Source of the DNA: Struthio camelus
Lineage: Eukaryota; Chordata; Aves; Struthioniformes; Struthionidae
Direction: 5' to 3'
Assembly: GCF_040807025.1 (NCBI RefSeq)
Contig: NC_090964.1
Span: 7,371,214-7,435,213, forward strand
DNA length: 64,000 nt
The stretch's first letter is position 1, and every line of letters begins with the position of its first letter. The notes below the pieces were generated by a model. It did no database searches and had not been told where the DNA came from. It saw only the letters and a program-made list of their open reading frames with translations. Shown one piece after another: positions 62,598-64,000 of the stretch. A program made the translations under genes and the position numbers.

Positions 62598-62776
62598 CTT
62601 CCTCTGCCTCCCTCTCTTGCCTTTGTAGCATCTGTTGTTCTGGGGGTAGAGCTTGCTGGAGAAGCTGCATGTAGAATTCATTCTCTTTCTGCACTTCTTT
62701 TTGTTTTCTTAAACGCATTTTGTAGCTGACGTAACTTTTAAAGCCAAAGCCCAAAGTCACAACAGGGTAGCCAATA
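62598..62776 (-). CDS. MACO1: MACO1 exon: end of membrane region and start of cytoplasmic segment
   Basis: The exon begins with one base finishing a Cys codon in the family and encodes 59 residues, starting IGYPVVTLGFGFKSY and ending REAEE, plus one base of an Ala codon. In human numbering these are about residues 160-218. It leaves the last hydrophobic segment (YPVVTLGFGF) and enters a strongly charged, helix-prone stretch (RLRKQKEVQKENEFYMQLL). The acceptor is CCTAG|TATTGG. The donor is GAAG|GCAAGT, a GC donor with an otherwise perfect consensus. Joining at that point is required to keep frame with the next exon, which begins CAGCC to give Ala-Ala-Lys-Gly. Confidence 0.97.
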
Positions 62777-64000
62777 CTAGGAAAACAAAAACCAAAATGT
62801 TATTAACTAGACTGTAACCACGTTAGAAAACTAATAAAAATGTGTAACTGTAAATGCATCTGGCTTACAAGTTTTTACAAAAAAGTGATACATAAAATGC
62901 TTTTTGCTGAATTACAATAGTTCTACAGTTTGAAAACGTAGAGATTTCTTTGTCATGATAAAATTACAGCTACAATTCACTACAGAGAGCAATTAACTGT
63001 ATCATAAGTTAGAGGAATATGACACTGCAATTGCACCATGCATAGCAAAGGCAGCTTTCAGACAAGCACCAGACTAGGAAGTATGCATTTTTTAAAGAGA
63101 TAACAGCCAACTACAACAGAGGTTTCCAAGCTTTTTCCTAGAGGGCCATTTAAATTCGTGACATTAAGCTGGGAGATGAGTAACAAAATCCATCTGGAAC
63201 AGTGAAAGGAGAAACAGATCCTTAGTCTCCTCTCTTCACACCCCTCAGAACTGATGAGCACATCTCCTTTCTACCACTCTTTAAAGCACAGAAAAAACAA
63301 TGGTTCTGCAAAATACTGCCTCTGCAACAGGCCCTGCAACACCTTCTCAGTGCAGCGTAGCCTAAAAAACGAGAGTTGGAGAAACAGCTGAAACACACAG
63401 CTGCGGGGCTGCTGCATTTCTGGTGGGGACCAAAGCTGTCAGCCAGAGCGCGCTGCCATCACCCAGACCCAGCAGGGCTGGAAGTGACCCTGGAGTTCCT
63501 GCCTCAATAACCAGTTGCCTCTGTTGAAGATGGCTGCAATTAAGCCATCTTTTGTGGGCGACAAATGGCCTTTGTAAACTCCTGCTTTACAGGACTGACC
63601 TTGAAGATGTAAGTGAACAACTTCTAATCTCTAAACTTAGTTCTACCACTTATCTTACTGACAGATAGGATATGCAGAATTTTGCTTCCAACCAGACTCA
63701 GCTGTTCCATCTGGTGACAGGGATGACAGAAGTATAACAGAACTTTTGAATTAGTTTTCTCATATAGCAGCTTCACTGCACAGAATTTAAGTATTCTTAT
63801 TAACTTGTGACAACTGCAGCAATACAGGATGCTAGTAAATCATGCTAGTATTTTTATTAACAAGGATACTCAATCAATGGGCAAACGTTCCTGTATAAAA
63901 ATAAAAGCATCTCTGGCAAATATTTTAACAAAGCACAGTGAACTTACATTTTAAAGACTAAAGGTGCCCTAGATCAGGGAAAAACTCAGATGCAATCTAT
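62777..64000 (-). other. MACO1: MACO1 intron (partial)
   Basis: This is the intron upstream of the first visible MACO1 exon, with acceptor TAG at 62,777-62,779. I looked for the preceding exon (family residues such as FHVDLCRPFAAHC) and did not find it, so the intron continues off the window. No repeat or RNA gene is evident. Confidence 0.8.

Larger units (their letters stand above)
47910..62776 (-). other. MACO1: MACO1 (macoilin) gene, 3' part with seven coding exons
   Basis: Macoilin is an endoplasmic-reticulum membrane protein, prominent in neurons, that affects neuronal excitability. The family has N-terminal membrane helices, a basic low-complexity middle and a C-terminal coiled coil. 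Seven exons were recognised and joined in frame: 62,598-62,776; 61,622-62,123; 52,271-52,429; 51,878-52,057; 50,933-51,053; 49,222-49,396; 47,910-48,112. They give 505 residues plus the stop, about residues 160-664 if the length equals the human 664. The exons for the membrane helices lie beyond 64,000. One intron (62,124-62,597) uses a GC donor and the others GT. The protein is very close to mammalian macoilin, as expected for a strongly conserved gene. Confidence 0.97.

Noticed and set aside
1-64000. CRISPR array, bacterial operon, viral or plasmid cassette
   Set aside because: None was seen. The window is ordinary vertebrate chromosome with intron-containing genes, old repeats and simple-sequence tracts.

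Overview
This is nuclear DNA of a vertebrate, and the only genes I can support are two multi-exon protein genes on the minus strand. At the right, about 47.9 to 62.8 kb, lie the last seven coding exons of MACO1 (macoilin, formerly TMEM57). At the left, 0.5 to 10.04 kb, lie the first three coding exons of LDLRAP1 (the ARH adaptor of LDL-receptor endocytosis). All internal splice junctions keep the reading frame. The MACO1 exons give 505 contiguous residues to the stop codon, and the LDLRAP1 exons give 113 residues plus two bases. The 5' exons of MACO1 (its membrane-spanning part) lie beyond the right edge. The 3' exons of LDLRAP1 (rest of the PTB domain, clathrin and AP-2 motifs) lie beyond the left edge. 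MACO1 lying directly upstream of LDLRAP1 in the same orientation is also the arrangement on human 1p36.11, so this is a conserved syntenic block.

The proteins are close to the mammalian ones, but no primate or rodent repeats (Alu, B1, young L1) are seen. The only interspersed repeats I recognise are old, eroded MIR-like or amniote SINE/LINE-like fragments. An amniote, probably a sauropsid (bird, turtle or crocodilian), fits best, but the species cannot be named from this window. I did not recognise an intact CR1 end.

Layout from left to right: LDLRAP1 intron 3 (part), exon 3, intron 2, exon 2, and a 7.4-kb intron 1 holding an internal CpG-rich block (about 4.84 to 6.2 kb) and a 0.5-kb purine-rich minisatellite-like tract next to exon 1. 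Then come exon 1 and a CpG-island promoter with a strong G-quadruplex candidate in the presumed 5' UTR and a GC-rich repeat of about 43 bp. A second minisatellite (about 48-bp period) follows at 10.5 to 10.8 kb. About 36 kb of intergenic DNA follows, with no convincing gene, several ancient repeat fragments, simple repeats, a dense GATA-motif cluster at 22.6 to 22.8 kb and an ATTA-rich block at 36.7 kb. The MACO1 3' UTR and coding exons complete the window.

The two genes have separate jobs: macoilin is a neuronal endoplasmic-reticulum membrane protein, and LDLRAP1 links the LDL receptor tail to clathrin coats. I found no operon-like system, CRISPR array, virus or mobile cassette. The most interesting signals are regulatory or structural: the 5'-UTR quadruplex, the B-box-bearing repeat, a GC-AG intron in MACO1 and the GATA cluster.
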